Virus record (IMG/VR): IMGVR_UViG_3300008113_000149
Location: 1-64,000 of that record
Strand: one strand, 5' to 3'
Origin: a virus
DNA: 64,000 nucleotides
Part shown: piece after piece, positions 50,273-58,023 of the stretch
Layout: every line of letters starts with the position of its first letter
Numbering within the stretch: the first letter of the stretch is position 1
Made by a program: the position numbers and the translations under genes
The notes under the pieces: generated by a model
What the model was told of the DNA's origin: nothing
The model's database searches: none
Seen by the model: the letters and a program-made list of their open reading frames with translations, nothing else

Positions 50273-52123
50273 TTAAAATAAGGTTAATTGTTTGGGTTCG
50301 ACTTCATCGATAATTTTGTAACACTCCCGAAAGTAAAATTCGTAATGCAGATTGTAATCTTCAAACTTAGGTACGCTAAAGTACCGATTGAACAAGACAG
50401 TTTTTTGATTGGCTAGTAAATGGTGTACTCGTCCATCTTCGCACACTTTGAAGGATGTGCCTCCGTCTTTCGTTGTCGAGTAAAACCGAAGAACTTTGCC
50501 GTGATTCTCCGTAATAACTGTGTTTTCCTTCGAGTAGTTGTACTCGGCATGCCAGCCTTTAGTCGCTTTATATCTTCCACAAAAATCATATATGTTGGTG
50601 TTTTCTTTTACTGTTTTTTCTATTGGGATGTTTTCTAAAAAGTATTTTTCTAATGCTTTGGGTACTACTAAGAATGAATTGTCTTTGTGAAAGTCTTTTA
50701 CGGTTTCAAATATACCTTTTCGTTTGATTTCTTCCTTCATGGAAACCGCTAAATAATTATTTACGTTGAAAATAACCATCTTTTTGTAGTCACTGCTTTC
50801 TAAAATTAAGCCAGTCAGTTTCATAAATCTAGTATTGATGGCTTCCAGAATCTTTACGCTGGATCTATTGCATCGTATGGTGATACCATCGGTGTTGATC
50901 TGTAAGATTTCAATGTCTGGCACCCCATCCGCATACCACTCGGCCAGCATCGCCAGAGTCAACTGCCCATTCAAGGTGATGCTGTAGAAGTAGTACCTGT
51001 CAAAAAAGGCACTCGTTGACTCCCCTGTCTTACCAAACACCCCGTTCAAACTGAGTTTAAACCCAGCATCCTTTACTTTGTCCTTGGCCTTTTGGGCCTC
51101 GACCCTCTCATCAAACAACTTGCGATACACATTGATGAATACATCTTTGGGGATGTGCTTAGGGTGAAGTCCATTTTGAATGGCAAGGTTGGGGTAATAG
51201 GATTTCACATCGTAGTCAATGATGATTTTTTCATCGTCAGAATCATAGACCCCGGGCGTTATGCATCCGTGTATCCCGCCTACTCCGAAGTCGTATCTGA
51301 AGCCCCGGTATGTCACGTTGTACTTTAATTTGTTGGTATCGTTGACCACCGTCCACCGAACTTTTTTAAGGAGTTCGTTAAATTCATCGCTATTGAATTT
51401 GATGTAGGGCAAAATGCATCTGTTCAAATCAATTTCCTTGTCGAACTTAATTTGTGATTTTAGTTCGTTGCGACTCAGCCCACTTTCTTTCTTGATATAC
51501 TGTAGAAATATCTCCTCCCCGATGGTGATGTCTGGAAAGTTGATCATGTTCTTTTTGTAAACCCTGCTTAACTCTTTACGGAACTCAATCTTGTCAAGGT
51601 TTACTTCGTAGAATGCTTTGGTAGAGAGTACGTCGTTGCGGTTGTACTTAATTACCTCCTCGATTAGATCATCGGGGACAGGCTCATTAAATTTCAAAGG
51701 CATGTCTTGTACATTCTCCCAGTAAATACTACATTGTAGGGCTTTCAGTGAAGTACTACGAGCCTTGTTGTTGTAGTGATTGATGAGGAACAGGTCAATT
51801 TCATACTTTCCTTGGAACTTTTCCTTCTTTTCGTTTTGAATGTATAGTTGAACTTGATTGTAAAGCGAGTTGAGTATTTGCTGGGGGCTCAGTTTCTGAA
51901 ATAACGAGTAATTATTCATCACCATTTCAAGTACCGGGGCATCAAAGTACAAGTTATTAAAGCCAATTCGCAGTTTCGGTAGACAGTTGTAGTGAATCAT
52001 CGCCTCTAAATCGTTGCGAGATTCGTGAATCACGAAGAGTTTTTCTTCTCCTGTTTCAATATCAACATCAAGATAAGAAAAGAAGTTTGGGAATATTTCT
52101 ATATCATAGACTACTGTCTTCAT
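50273..52123 (-). CDS. Family-B DNA polymerase
   Basis: The 616-residue enzyme has proofreading motifs ExoI YDIEIF (Asp7/Glu9), ExoII GFNNLYFD (54-61) and ExoIII YNRND (160-164). Its polymerase motifs are A DYDVKSYYPN (303-312), B KLSLNGVFG (357-364) and C NTDGI (410-414). The spacing between A and B is too short for the TPR1 insertion of protein-primed polymerases, and a primase is encoded nearby, so RNA priming is likely. The last five residues, QLTLF, match the bacterial sliding-clamp-binding motif QL(S/D)LF. Confidence 0.9.
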   Translation of the reverse strand: MKTVVYDIEIFPNFFSYLDVDIETGEEKLFVIHESRNDLEAMIHYNCLPKLRIGFNNLYFDAPVLEMVMNNYSLFQKLSPQQILNSLYNQVQLYIQNEKKEKFQGKYEIDLFLINHYNNKARSTSLKALQCSIYWENVQDMPLKFNEPVPDDLIEEVIKYNRNDVLSTKAFYEVNLDKIEFRKELSRVYKKNMINFPDITIGEEIFLQYIKKESGLSRNELKSQIKFDKEIDLNRCILPYIKFNSDEFNELLKKVRWTVVNDTNKLKYNVTYRGFRYDFGVGGIHGCITPGVYDSDDEKIIIDYDVKSYYPNLAIQNGLHPKHIPKDVFINVYRKLFDERVEAQKAKDKVKDAGFKLSLNGVFGKTGESTSAFFDRYYFYSITLNGQLTLAMLAEWYADGVPDIEILQINTDGITIRCNRSSVKILEAINTRFMKLTGLILESSDYKKMVIFNVNNYLAVSMKEEIKRKGIFETVKDFHKDNSFLVVPKALEKYFLENIPIEKTVKENTNIYDFCGRYKATKGWHAEYNYSKENTVITENHGKVLRFYSTTKDGGTSFKVCEDGRVHHLLANQKTVLFNRYFSVPKFEDYNLHYEFYFRECYKIIDEVEPKQLTLF

Positions 52124-52355
52124 CTTTCATTTTGATTAAGTAATCGAAGAAATACATGCCATTCTCTATCAGATAGTAACTGTGGACATTGTGAGATCGC
52201 CTCCAGTTACGGCTATAAATTAAAAATTTGCAATCATTCATTGTCAGAATGAAGTGGTTGGGATGCAGAGAGCATTCCATATTCCTAAGGGCTTTTGCCG
52301 CGCTCTGCATACGGATGTAAGTATTGGGGTTGACATTGATATATTCAACTTCCAT
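52104..52355 (-). CDS. 83-residue unknown protein between polymerase and primase-helicase
   Basis: I take the ATG at 52355 (MEVEYINVNP), 7 bases after the primase-helicase stop; the longer reading would overlap that gene. The protein is basic, with an aromatic-rich second half (FLIYSRNWRRSHNVHSYYLI). It overlaps the polymerase start by 20 bases. No family recognised. Confidence 0.55.
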   Translation of the reverse strand: MEVEYINVNPNTYIRMQSAAKALRNMECSLHPNHFILTMNDCKFLIYSRNWRRSHNVHSYYLIENGMYFFDYLIKMKDEDSSL

Positions 52356-52362
52356 TTTCTTT

Positions 52363-54072
52363 CTAGAAATGAATCTCAGAGAACTCAGCAAAGAGGTTGT
52401 TGGTGTCATTGTAGTCGATTTCGTTAGTCCATATTTCAGTTTGTTCCTTGTATCTACCGCTAGGTAAATCAAAGTCCATTGTTACGTTACCTACTTTACC
52501 CATAAAGTAGTGCTTGATTTTCTGTACATGTATTTCTACAAGGCCAGTTTGATATTGGCGGTGCACCACAAATCCGTTGTCACAGACATTGAAGAAGTGG
52601 TGGGAGCCAGAGATATCGTAGAGACGGGGTACATCGTATTCATTTGTTTGGCTATTCTTACCCATCTTGCGCGGGTGAGCAATTAGAATGATCAGAACAT
52701 CGTTGGTGAGAGCGAACTTTTTAAGTTTGACCAGCATCTTACCAATCTTTTCGTTCATGATTTCATCTTTGAAATCGTTCTCGATGTAGTTAAATGGGTC
52801 AAAGACTATGCAGTCAACTCCGCGCTGGCGTATCAGATTCTTAGCGATGCGTAAAAGGTTATCGATTTTGTAATCATCAAGGTTGTTGGTATCATAGAAA
52901 TAAAACTTACTGTTAATTATTTCCAATGCTCTTGTAAATAACTCCTTGGGCATACGGTTTTGACCATGCACAGGCTTACCAGCAATTTGTTCTGCCATAC
53001 GAATTGATTTCAATTTGTTGTCGTTTTCTGGGCTAAACATTCCGAACTTCCAGTTCTTACGACAGGCCAATCGAATACAAACTTGATCTACAAACGTGCT
53101 CTTCCCACTACCGGGGATGCCCGAGGCTACTACGAACTGTCCGCGCTTCCACGAAATCAGTTGGTCGAGTTCCAGATAATCCAGATTATCTCCTTTGGGG
53201 TAGCCGTTCTCATAGATAAAGTTTAATTCTTTGTAGTAATCCTCGACGCTACTAATTTCGGGGATAGGCAATGGCTTGGCTTTGTCTTTGATATCGATCA
53301 GTGCTTGCTTACCTTCGGCGATCAACGTATCGTTGGCGTCTTTGTGCTTACCGAAGTCAACGATAAACACATTGCTTGGCTCAAACCTACGAGATAAATC
53401 GTCAGATAACTTTTTGCCGGGGGCATCGTTGTCCGTTGCGATGTAAATTAGTTTGTCTTGGAAATACTGATAAGTGTTATCGAGCCACTCAAGATTATTG
53501 TTACCTGCGTTTGCACCTGCTGGACAACTGATGGCATAAGGAAAGCCACACTCATACCATACCATGGCTTCTTCTTCGCCCTCGCAAATGATGACTGTGT
53601 CAGAATCTTTGATCCCGTTCAAGTTATAGGGAATCTTTTTGGCTCCAGATACCATCTTGAACATCTTCTCTCTTGTTTTGAATTTGATGTTTACTAGTTC
53701 AAAGCCTTCGTAGTAGTTAAAACAAATGGTCTTGTGGGGTTTGTTATCCTGTGGCATCACTTCGATGCTCTGAGTGACCTTAAAATGCTTTACGGTTTCG
53801 GCACTGAGGCCCCGTTTTAAAAAATGCTGAAGCAACAAATCATCGGGGGCCGTCTCTTTGGGTTCTGGGCGGTTGTATTTCTGAATTACCACAGTTCCTT
53901 TCCATTGACAATGATGGCATTTGTACAACCCTTCGTCAATGTTTACCGAAAGCGATGGATCTGATGTCTTTTTGCGGGTGGCCGAGCACCGGGGACATAC
54001 AGTTTTAATCACTCCACTATACTTACCCTTGGTATCAATACCAAGTTTCATTAAATCGCTTTGATAACTCAT
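52363..54072 (-). CDS. Primase-helicase (T7 gp4-like)
   Basis: The 569-residue product (ATG at 54072, overlapping the previous stop by ATGA) has a four-Cys zinc ribbon (Cys26, Cys29, Cys52, Cys55). A Toprim domain follows with Glu164 (ICEGEEEAMV) and ATDNDAPG (212-219). The DnaB-type helicase domain has Walker A GIPGSGKST (318-326) and a Walker B around CIVFDPFNYIE. It unwinds DNA and makes primers at the fork for the nearby polymerase. The layout is that of a single-protein primase-helicase. Confidence 0.92.
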   Translation of the reverse strand: MSYQSDLMKLGIDTKGKYSGVIKTVCPRCSATRKKTSDPSLSVNIDEGLYKCHHCQWKGTVVIQKYNRPEPKETAPDDLLLQHFLKRGLSAETVKHFKVTQSIEVMPQDNKPHKTICFNYYEGFELVNIKFKTREKMFKMVSGAKKIPYNLNGIKDSDTVIICEGEEEAMVWYECGFPYAISCPAGANAGNNNLEWLDNTYQYFQDKLIYIATDNDAPGKKLSDDLSRRFEPSNVFIVDFGKHKDANDTLIAEGKQALIDIKDKAKPLPIPEISSVEDYYKELNFIYENGYPKGDNLDYLELDQLISWKRGQFVVASGIPGSGKSTFVDQVCIRLACRKNWKFGMFSPENDNKLKSIRMAEQIAGKPVHGQNRMPKELFTRALEIINSKFYFYDTNNLDDYKIDNLLRIAKNLIRQRGVDCIVFDPFNYIENDFKDEIMNEKIGKMLVKLKKFALTNDVLIILIAHPRKMGKNSQTNEYDVPRLYDISGSHHFFNVCDNGFVVHRQYQTGLVEIHVQKIKHYFMGKVGNVTMDFDLPSGRYKEQTEIWTNEIDYNDTNNLFAEFSEIHF

Positions 54073-54398
54073 ACAATTAGCGGTTTGTTTTGCCCTTTGG
54101 GTAAGTTCATAGCCCATCGCCCCGCGGCGGACTTCCAGACTTTCATTTTGTTTTTGCCGACCATCCAGCCTTTGCTGTCATAGAAGTAAACAAATTCCTG
54201 GGCATGTTTCATGGATTCATTTACGTTCAATTCAATGAATAAGTTAAACACTTCTTCTATTGTAGGGGCGATAAATTTCTTGGTGGCGGGGGTGTCAGAT
54301 TTCATTGCATCTCTAATGAGTTGCTTCTTTTCTTCGGGTAAATTGACCTCAAGTAAGATGTTCGCAATGACGTGCAGTAGTTTGTCTGAGTTGTTCAT
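54069..54398 (-). CDS. Unknown replication-block protein, possible replisome accessory
   Basis: The 109-residue protein ends with FVYFYDSKGWMVGKNKMKVW and then KSAAGRWAMN. This pattern (FY.SKGW.VGK..M..WK.A...W) recurs at the C-termini of replication-associated proteins in Bacteroidetes phages and mobile elements, where it may contact DNA. It overlaps the primase-helicase start by ATGA. Confidence 0.6.
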   Translation of the reverse strand: MNNSDKLLHVIANILLEVNLPEEKKQLIRDAMKSDTPATKKFIAPTIEEVFNLFIELNVNESMKHAQEFVYFYDSKGWMVGKNKMKVWKSAAGRWAMNLPKGQNKPLIV

Positions 54399-54736
54399 TG
54401 TATGATTTTTAGTTTTAGTTTTTGTTTCAATAGTGGTTTGTAGTTTAGTCCGCTTTCCACAATATCGATTTGTGAAGAAGACAGCAAATCTAAGTGCGGA
54501 GATTCAATAATGCCAACAAATTCTAAATTATCCACAATGTCGCACCAATTTAATTTCTTAACATAGTCGATAAGCCCCAGCAAATCCACGCGCGGTATTT
54601 TGCTTGTGTAGGGCATTTCTTTATTGTATAAGAATCTGTTACGATGTTCATACACGTATTTGATCGGTATGTCAAAGACAAACCCGTTTTGTGTATAAAT
54701 TCTAAAATTTACGGGGATTTCATATGAATTGGTCAT
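54395..54736 (-). CDS. Unknown 113-residue protein
   Basis: The product has a beta-like start (EIPVNFRIYTQNGFVFDIPI), a helical middle with DLLGLIDYVKKLNWCDIVDN and a Leu/Lys-rich end. It overlaps the upstream recombinase by 17 bases and the next gene by 4. No family recognised. Confidence 0.5.
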   Translation of the reverse strand: MTNSYEIPVNFRIYTQNGFVFDIPIKYVYEHRNRFLYNKEMPYTSKIPRVDLLGLIDYVKKLNWCDIVDNLEFVGIIESPHLDLLSSSQIDIVESGLNYKPLLKQKLKLKIIQ

Positions 54737-55463
54737 AGATGTTGTTGTTTACAATTTTGATGATAGTGGAATGGTGAAATTGCTTGCCTGTCTTTGAGGT
54801 AATACCATCTTTATTCAAGTGTCTGGCGATTTCGCTGTATTTCATTTGCTTCTTACAGGTAAATATTTTACGGACAATTTTCATTTCGCTTTCATTTACC
54901 ACCAGATTGCCATCGTTCTTATCAAAACCAAATGGTACGGGTCCGCAATAGACTTTGTTTTCTTTCTTGAGATACTTCATCACCGAAGAAATGAGTTCGC
55001 CTCTTTGGTTTGATTCAAACTCAGCAAACGCCGCGATCATTTGAAGCATTAATTTACCATGGCTGGTAGAAGTATCAAATTGAAAGTCCAGCGTATAAAA
55101 CGACACCCCGAAGTTTTCTAAGAATGCTACCCATTTCAAAGTGTCTTTGGTGTTTCTACCAAAACGAGACAGGCTGTAAACAACTACGACGTCTACTTCT
55201 TTTCTTTTGACCATGTCAATCATCTTCATGAAGTCTGGGCGGTTCTCAAACTTTCTGCCTGAGACCCCCGGATCTGAAAATGTTGCTACAATTTCGTAGT
55301 TATTTAGTTTGCAGAACGCTTCGATGCGGTCCTCTTGGTTGTCTAACGACGAACCATCTTCTACTTGATTTTCATGAGAGACTCTCGTATAATAAACGGC
55401 TCTCTTCTTCGGTGAATGGTCCTTCTGTGGTAGTCTTTCGTTCGGGTACGGATTCGATTTCAT
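54720..55463 (-). CDS. Short serine recombinase
   Basis: The 247-residue protein has the resolvase/invertase catalytic domain (residues 20-165): YYTRVS with Ser29, VVYSLSRFGR and LMLQMIAAFAEFESNQRGE. A single 'recombinase' DNA-binding domain follows (about 170-247, VPFGFDKNDGNLVVNESE onwards). Large serine integrases are usually 450-700 residues and have a zinc ribbon and coiled coil; those are absent. It could resolve dimers, invert a segment or integrate with a compact architecture. Palindromic sequences lie just upstream of its operon (55937-55970). Confidence 0.85.
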   Translation of the reverse strand: MKSNPYPNERLPQKDHSPKKRAVYYTRVSHENQVEDGSSLDNQEDRIEAFCKLNNYEIVATFSDPGVSGRKFENRPDFMKMIDMVKRKEVDVVVVYSLSRFGRNTKDTLKWVAFLENFGVSFYTLDFQFDTSTSHGKLMLQMIAAFAEFESNQRGELISSVMKYLKKENKVYCGPVPFGFDKNDGNLVVNESEMKIVRKIFTCKKQMKYSEIARHLNKDGITSKTGKQFHHSTIIKIVNNNIYDQFI

Positions 55464-55788
55464 TTTTCTTGACGTTTGATAAAATTTCCTTCATGATAAG
55501 TTGCAAGTACAATTTCTTTCCAATTTCATTGGCTTTGCAGAAAATGTCTATCGCTTTGTAGTTTTTAGGTGACAGTTGTACGTAGGCATAACTTGTCTTT
55601 TGATATTCTACCGCGCTACGTAAAAGCGACCGCCTGTTCTTGCTAATGTAGGCGTGCAGTAAGTCATCGGCCAGAGAGTAAAAATTACCATAGCCATTGG
55701 CATCTGCGATTTCTTTGAGTTTTTCCAATTGTTTTTCGTTCAATGTCATTTTTAAACTATGCTCATTGATTTTATATTTTCTGTCCAT
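55372..55788 (-). CDS. Small DNA-binding-like regulator upstream of the recombinase
   Basis: The 138-residue protein has SLKMTLNEKQLEKLKEIADA in its N-terminal part and AYVQLSPKNYKAIDIFCKAN in the middle. Each is a beta strand followed by two helices, the shape of ribbon-helix-helix proteins. The acidic C-terminus overlaps the recombinase start by 92 bases, so the two are made together. RHH proteins often regulate their own operon; direct repeats sit just upstream at 55793-55813. Confidence 0.5.
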   Translation of the reverse strand: MDRKYKINEHSLKMTLNEKQLEKLKEIADANGYGNFYSLADDLLHAYISKNRRSLLRSAVEYQKTSYAYVQLSPKNYKAIDIFCKANEIGKKLYLQLIMKEILSNVKKNEIESVPERKTTTEGPFTEEESRLLYESLS

Positions 55789-55792
55789 ATCT

Positions 55793-55813
55793 GATTAAGT
55801 AGTGGATTAAGTA
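55793..55813. repeat. Tandem GATTAAGTA repeats upstream of the regulator gene
   Basis: GATTAAGTA occurs at 55793-55801 and 55805-55813, 12 bases apart (about one helical turn), directly before the ATG at 55788. It is a plausible operator for the RHH-like protein. Confidence 0.5.
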
Positions 55814-55936
55814 TACGAGAATGACTATTACAACATTGAAAAGAAACGATTTTTTCGCTTGGTGCAAAGCATTGTCTCGTTTATTCCCAATCGTATATCG
55901 AGGTCGGGGTAACATAAATTAATCTAAAATTAAGTC

Positions 55937-55970
55937 GGAGGGTTGTGTTACCATGGTATACTAACCCTCC
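55937..55970. repeat. 34-bp near-perfect palindrome, putative recombination site or terminator
   Basis: GGAGGGTT (55937-55944) and AACCCTCC (55963-55970) flank the palindrome TACCATGGTA (55949-55958). It lies 150 bases upstream of the recombinase operon and 26 bases after the stop of the next minus-strand gene. There is no strong T run, so a plain terminator is not certain. Confidence 0.55.
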
Positions 55971-55996
55971 TTGGTAAATTGTGAAACGATTTCCCA

Positions 55997-56347
55997 TTAT
56001 ACGAGGGTTAGTTTGTACAGGGTTTTGTTGATTAGGCTTAGCATTTCATCCATGATATTTTGAAGATCAGAAGAATACTTGTTCCGCTCACGAGCAATAA
56101 TTTGCTTGAGTTTATTCAAGTGTTCAACTGGGTTCTCGGGCTTCAGAGGATCAATGGCCATGACTTCGATAGGTATTCTCCTGTTTTGACCGAAGTAATT
56201 CTCTGTGAATTCATCTGTCAGACCAAGGATACCTTCGTAGTATTCCCCTAAGGTTTGATGTTGTGAGTAAGAGGTTGTACTCCAATGTGCTAAATGCATA
56301 GCATCTCTTGAATGCAATAGTGTGCTGATAAATTTCTGAGTAATCAT
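55997..56347 (-). CDS. DUF5856-like helical protein (possible ferritin/Dps-like fold)
   Basis: The 116-residue product from the ATG at 56347 contains LAHWSTTSYSQHQTLGEYYE, then ILGLTDEFTENYFGQ, and a long C-terminal helix. This resembles DUF5856 phage proteins (H.WH..TKSYA.H.AL..FY....L.D...E.YQG), which look ferritin/Dps-like. His, Glu and Asp residues along the helices could bind metal. A TAAATTTG box ends 3 bases before the ATG, so this gene starts its own transcript. Confidence 0.65.
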   Translation of the reverse strand: MITQKFISTLLHSRDAMHLAHWSTTSYSQHQTLGEYYEGILGLTDEFTENYFGQNRRIPIEVMAIDPLKPENPVEHLNKLKQIIARERNKYSSDLQNIMDEMLSLINKTLYKLTLV

Positions 56348-56350
56348 ATA

Positions 56351-56358
56351 CAAATTTA
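56351..56358 (-). promoter_or_regulatory. -7 box (TAAATTTG) of the DUF5856-like gene
   Basis: On the minus strand TAAATTTG is followed by TAT and the ATG at 56347, so transcription would start at or after the ATG, giving a leaderless message. Confidence 0.6.
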
Positions 56359-56511
56359 TTCTTTTAAAATGGTATCAATAAGTTTTGCTAAACATATTTT
56401 GGCTTCGGTTTCACTTGCGAATCGACGAATAATAACTCCGTCATAATAAATCCGATACTCTGGAACAGAGTTAACGAATGCAAGTCTGATCATAGGTATT
56501 ATTTTAGTCAT
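56356..56511 (-). CDS. 51-residue small protein
   Basis: The ORF reads MTKIIPMIRLAFVNSVPEYR and continues with a short strand and a helix (VIIRRFASETEAKICLAKLI). The ATG overlaps the stop of the membrane-protein gene upstream (ATGA). It looks like a small beta-alpha protein; no family recognised. Confidence 0.5.
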   Translation of the reverse strand: MTKIIPMIRLAFVNSVPEYRIYYDGVIIRRFASETEAKICLAKLIDTILKE

Positions 56512-56675
56512 TTTGTATTTTTTGAAGGGTAAAGTGCCAAGGCTAAAACAAAAAGAAAAGATAACGCCATGCCCCCGGCAATAATCTGAGCCACAATGGG
56601 ATGTTTTACAATCATCCAGCCATAGACCAACCCGCTAAGGATGACGCATATGTACACGAAAATTATTTTTTTCAT
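56508..56675 (-). CDS. 55-residue membrane protein
   Basis: The product has two membrane segments (about 4-22, IIFVYICVILSGLVYGWMI, and 28-48, VAQIIAGGMALSFLFVLALA). The start directly follows the stop of the 31-residue ORF and the stop overlaps the next ATG. Role unknown. Confidence 0.55.
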   Translation of the reverse strand: MKKIIFVYICVILSGLVYGWMIVKHPIVAQIIAGGMALSFLFVLALALYPSKNTK

Positions 56676-56771
56676 CTAAAATTTATTAATGTAACCTTGC
56701 TTTTGCATTTGATACAGATGGTAAGATACAATTCTATTCCATTTTTTCCAACGGCAAACTAAATTTTTCAT
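56676..56771 (-). CDS. 31-residue basic peptide
   Basis: The ORF reads MKNLVCRWKKWNRIVSYHLY and then a polar end. The ATG overlaps the preceding stop (ATGA) and the TAG abuts the next ATG, filling exactly the gap between two genes. That packing is the main support for it. Confidence 0.4.
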   Translation of the reverse strand: MKNLVCRWKKWNRIVSYHLYQMQKQGYINKF

Positions 56772-56977
56772 TCGCTGTCAAGATAAATTGATTTAGCCTT
56801 GGCAAAGCCTTGGTTGTAGGCTTGTTGCTTTTCAAAATTTTCGATGTCTTTGGCTTTATTAAAGTATGGCGTCAAATCCACAGTTTCTTTGAAGGAACCT
56901 AATCGTTGACCAAAGCCGTTATCGTAAGTGATTTCTTCCTGTAACCACTCTACTGCCGAATCGTGTTTATTGCTCAT
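56768..56977 (-). CDS. 69-residue protein with SAVEW motif
   Basis: It reads MSNKHDSAVEWLQEEITYDN at the start and ends with AYNQGFAKAKSIYLDSE. A related start, TAVEWQFEQL, occurs in the gene at 57185-57442, so the two may be diverged copies. Such small proteins are common in Bacteroidetes phages; function unknown. Confidence 0.5.
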   Translation of the reverse strand: MSNKHDSAVEWLQEEITYDNGFGQRLGSFKETVDLTPYFNKAKDIENFEKQQAYNQGFAKAKSIYLDSE

Positions 56978-57188
56978 CGTTCATCTCATTATAATTGTCC
57001 ATTTCCCATTCCTCTTCCATCCTGTTGTAATCATCCACAGCATCTTGGTTTGTGTCCTCATCACTTGGTAGTTCAATGGGTGTTTCAGTTTTCAAAATGT
57101 CCTCAAATGTCAAAATGTGTTCGTATAAATCACTATCTATACAAACTTGAAGCATTTTCCTTACTTGTTCTTCTGTGTATAGCTTCAT
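56967..57188 (-). CDS. 73-residue acidic protein
   Basis: It begins MKLYTEEQVRKMLQVCIDSD and is very acidic in its second half (DEDTNQDAVDDYNRMEEEWE). ATGA-type overlap with the gene upstream, 11-base overlap with the one downstream. Function unknown. Confidence 0.5.
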   Translation of the reverse strand: MKLYTEEQVRKMLQVCIDSDLYEHILTFEDILKTETPIELPSDEDTNQDAVDDYNRMEEEWEMDNYNEMNDEQ

Positions 57189-57442
57189 TGCTCACCTCCT
57201 CCGTAGGTTTCGTTGTAGTATTCTACTGCTCTTAAATAAGTTCCAATTTGCCCTCTGCAATCACCAAACATATGTGATTGCATTATTTGTTCCTTCTCCA
57301 TTTCTTTGGCTTGGGCTCTTATTTCTAAATTCCTTTTAAGATATTCATCAAATGAGTATTCACCATTGTTGAACTTTTCAAATGAATTAAACAATTGTTC
57401 AAATTGCCACTCCACTGCCGTTTGTTGTTTATTATTTGTCAT
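57185..57442 (-). CDS. 85-residue protein with TAVEW motif
   Basis: The product (MTNNKQQTAVEWQFEQLFNS...) is charged and helical, with a C-terminal Cys-Gly-Tyr-rich end (FGDCRGQIGTYLRAVEYYNE). It shares the AVEW start with the gene at 56768-56977. It overlaps both neighbours by 4 bases. Confidence 0.5.
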   Translation of the reverse strand: MTNNKQQTAVEWQFEQLFNSFEKFNNGEYSFDEYLKRNLEIRAQAKEMEKEQIMQSHMFGDCRGQIGTYLRAVEYYNETYGGGEQ

Positions 57443-57696
57443 AGTTGTTTTTTAATTTCTTCTTGCCAAGCAGTGGGTAAATCTGTACATGAAATAACAA
57501 TTTCATTACCTCGACAGTCTGAATCTGCTTCCGATTTGTCACCAAATAAAATAACTCTTCCATATGAATCTGAAAGCACGTGGTCGTTGGCTTTATCATA
57601 AATTACGTAGTCTGTTGTAAATAATCTCTTAATGCATTTTTCATCGTTTCTCTCTTTCCATTTTTTCATAAGTGTTTTTTGTTTGTTGTTTTTCAT
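57439..57696 (-). CDS. 85-residue unknown protein
   Basis: I take the ATG at 57696, which overlaps the upstream stop (ATGA); the longer frame is not needed. The product has a basic start (KNNKQKTLMKKWKERNDEKC) and a beta-like middle (DYVIYDKANDHVLSDSYGRV). Function unknown. Confidence 0.5.
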   Translation of the reverse strand: MKNNKQKTLMKKWKERNDEKCIKRLFTTDYVIYDKANDHVLSDSYGRVILFGDKSEADSDCRGNEIVISCTDLPTAWQEEIKKQL

Positions 57697-57881
57697 AGTT
57701 TTTCTATTTCTTGTTTTACTTTTTGCCAAAAATAGATTTCACCATTACTTAAAAGAAATGTTGAATTGCATAACAACTCATCGCACATAATTAATGCACA
57801 TTGAATTCCTTCATTTCTTTGTTGCAATCCAACCACGGTGAATTTATCAACCAGTTCTTTTGCTTTCTCTTGTGGTGTCAT
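57693..57881 (-). CDS. 62-residue unknown protein
   Basis: The ATG at 57881 (MTPQEKAKELVDKF) is preferred to an upstream TTG. The rest (QRNEGIQCALIMCDELLCNS) is helical with several Cys. The opening MTPQEKAKELVDKF resembles that of the gene just upstream (MTPKDKVDKINAL). Confidence 0.5.
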   Translation of the reverse strand: MTPQEKAKELVDKFTVVGLQQRNEGIQCALIMCDELLCNSTFLLSNGEIYFWQKVKQEIEKL

Positions 57882-57882
57882 C

Positions 57883-58023
57883 TTATTCAATGGTTAATTC
57901 GATTAATTCTAAAAATTGTTGTAAAGATACTTTGCCTGTTTTCACCCACTCGTAAATCAATTTACGTTTCTCGTATGGGAATTGCAAAGCGTTGATTTTG
58001 TCAACTTTGTCTTTCGGGGTCAT
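57883..58023 (-). CDS. 46-residue unknown protein
   Basis: The short ORF starts MTPKDKVDKINALQFPYEKR; its ATG overlaps the upstream stop. It consists of two or three helices ending QQFLELIELTIE. The overlap and the MTP(K/Q) start shared with its neighbour support it. Confidence 0.5.
   Translation of the reverse strand: MTPKDKVDKINALQFPYEKRKLIYEWVKTGKVSLQQFLELIELTIE

Noticed and set aside
54720-55463. Typical large serine integrase
   Set aside because: At 247 residues it lacks the zinc ribbon and coiled coil; it is called a short serine recombinase only.
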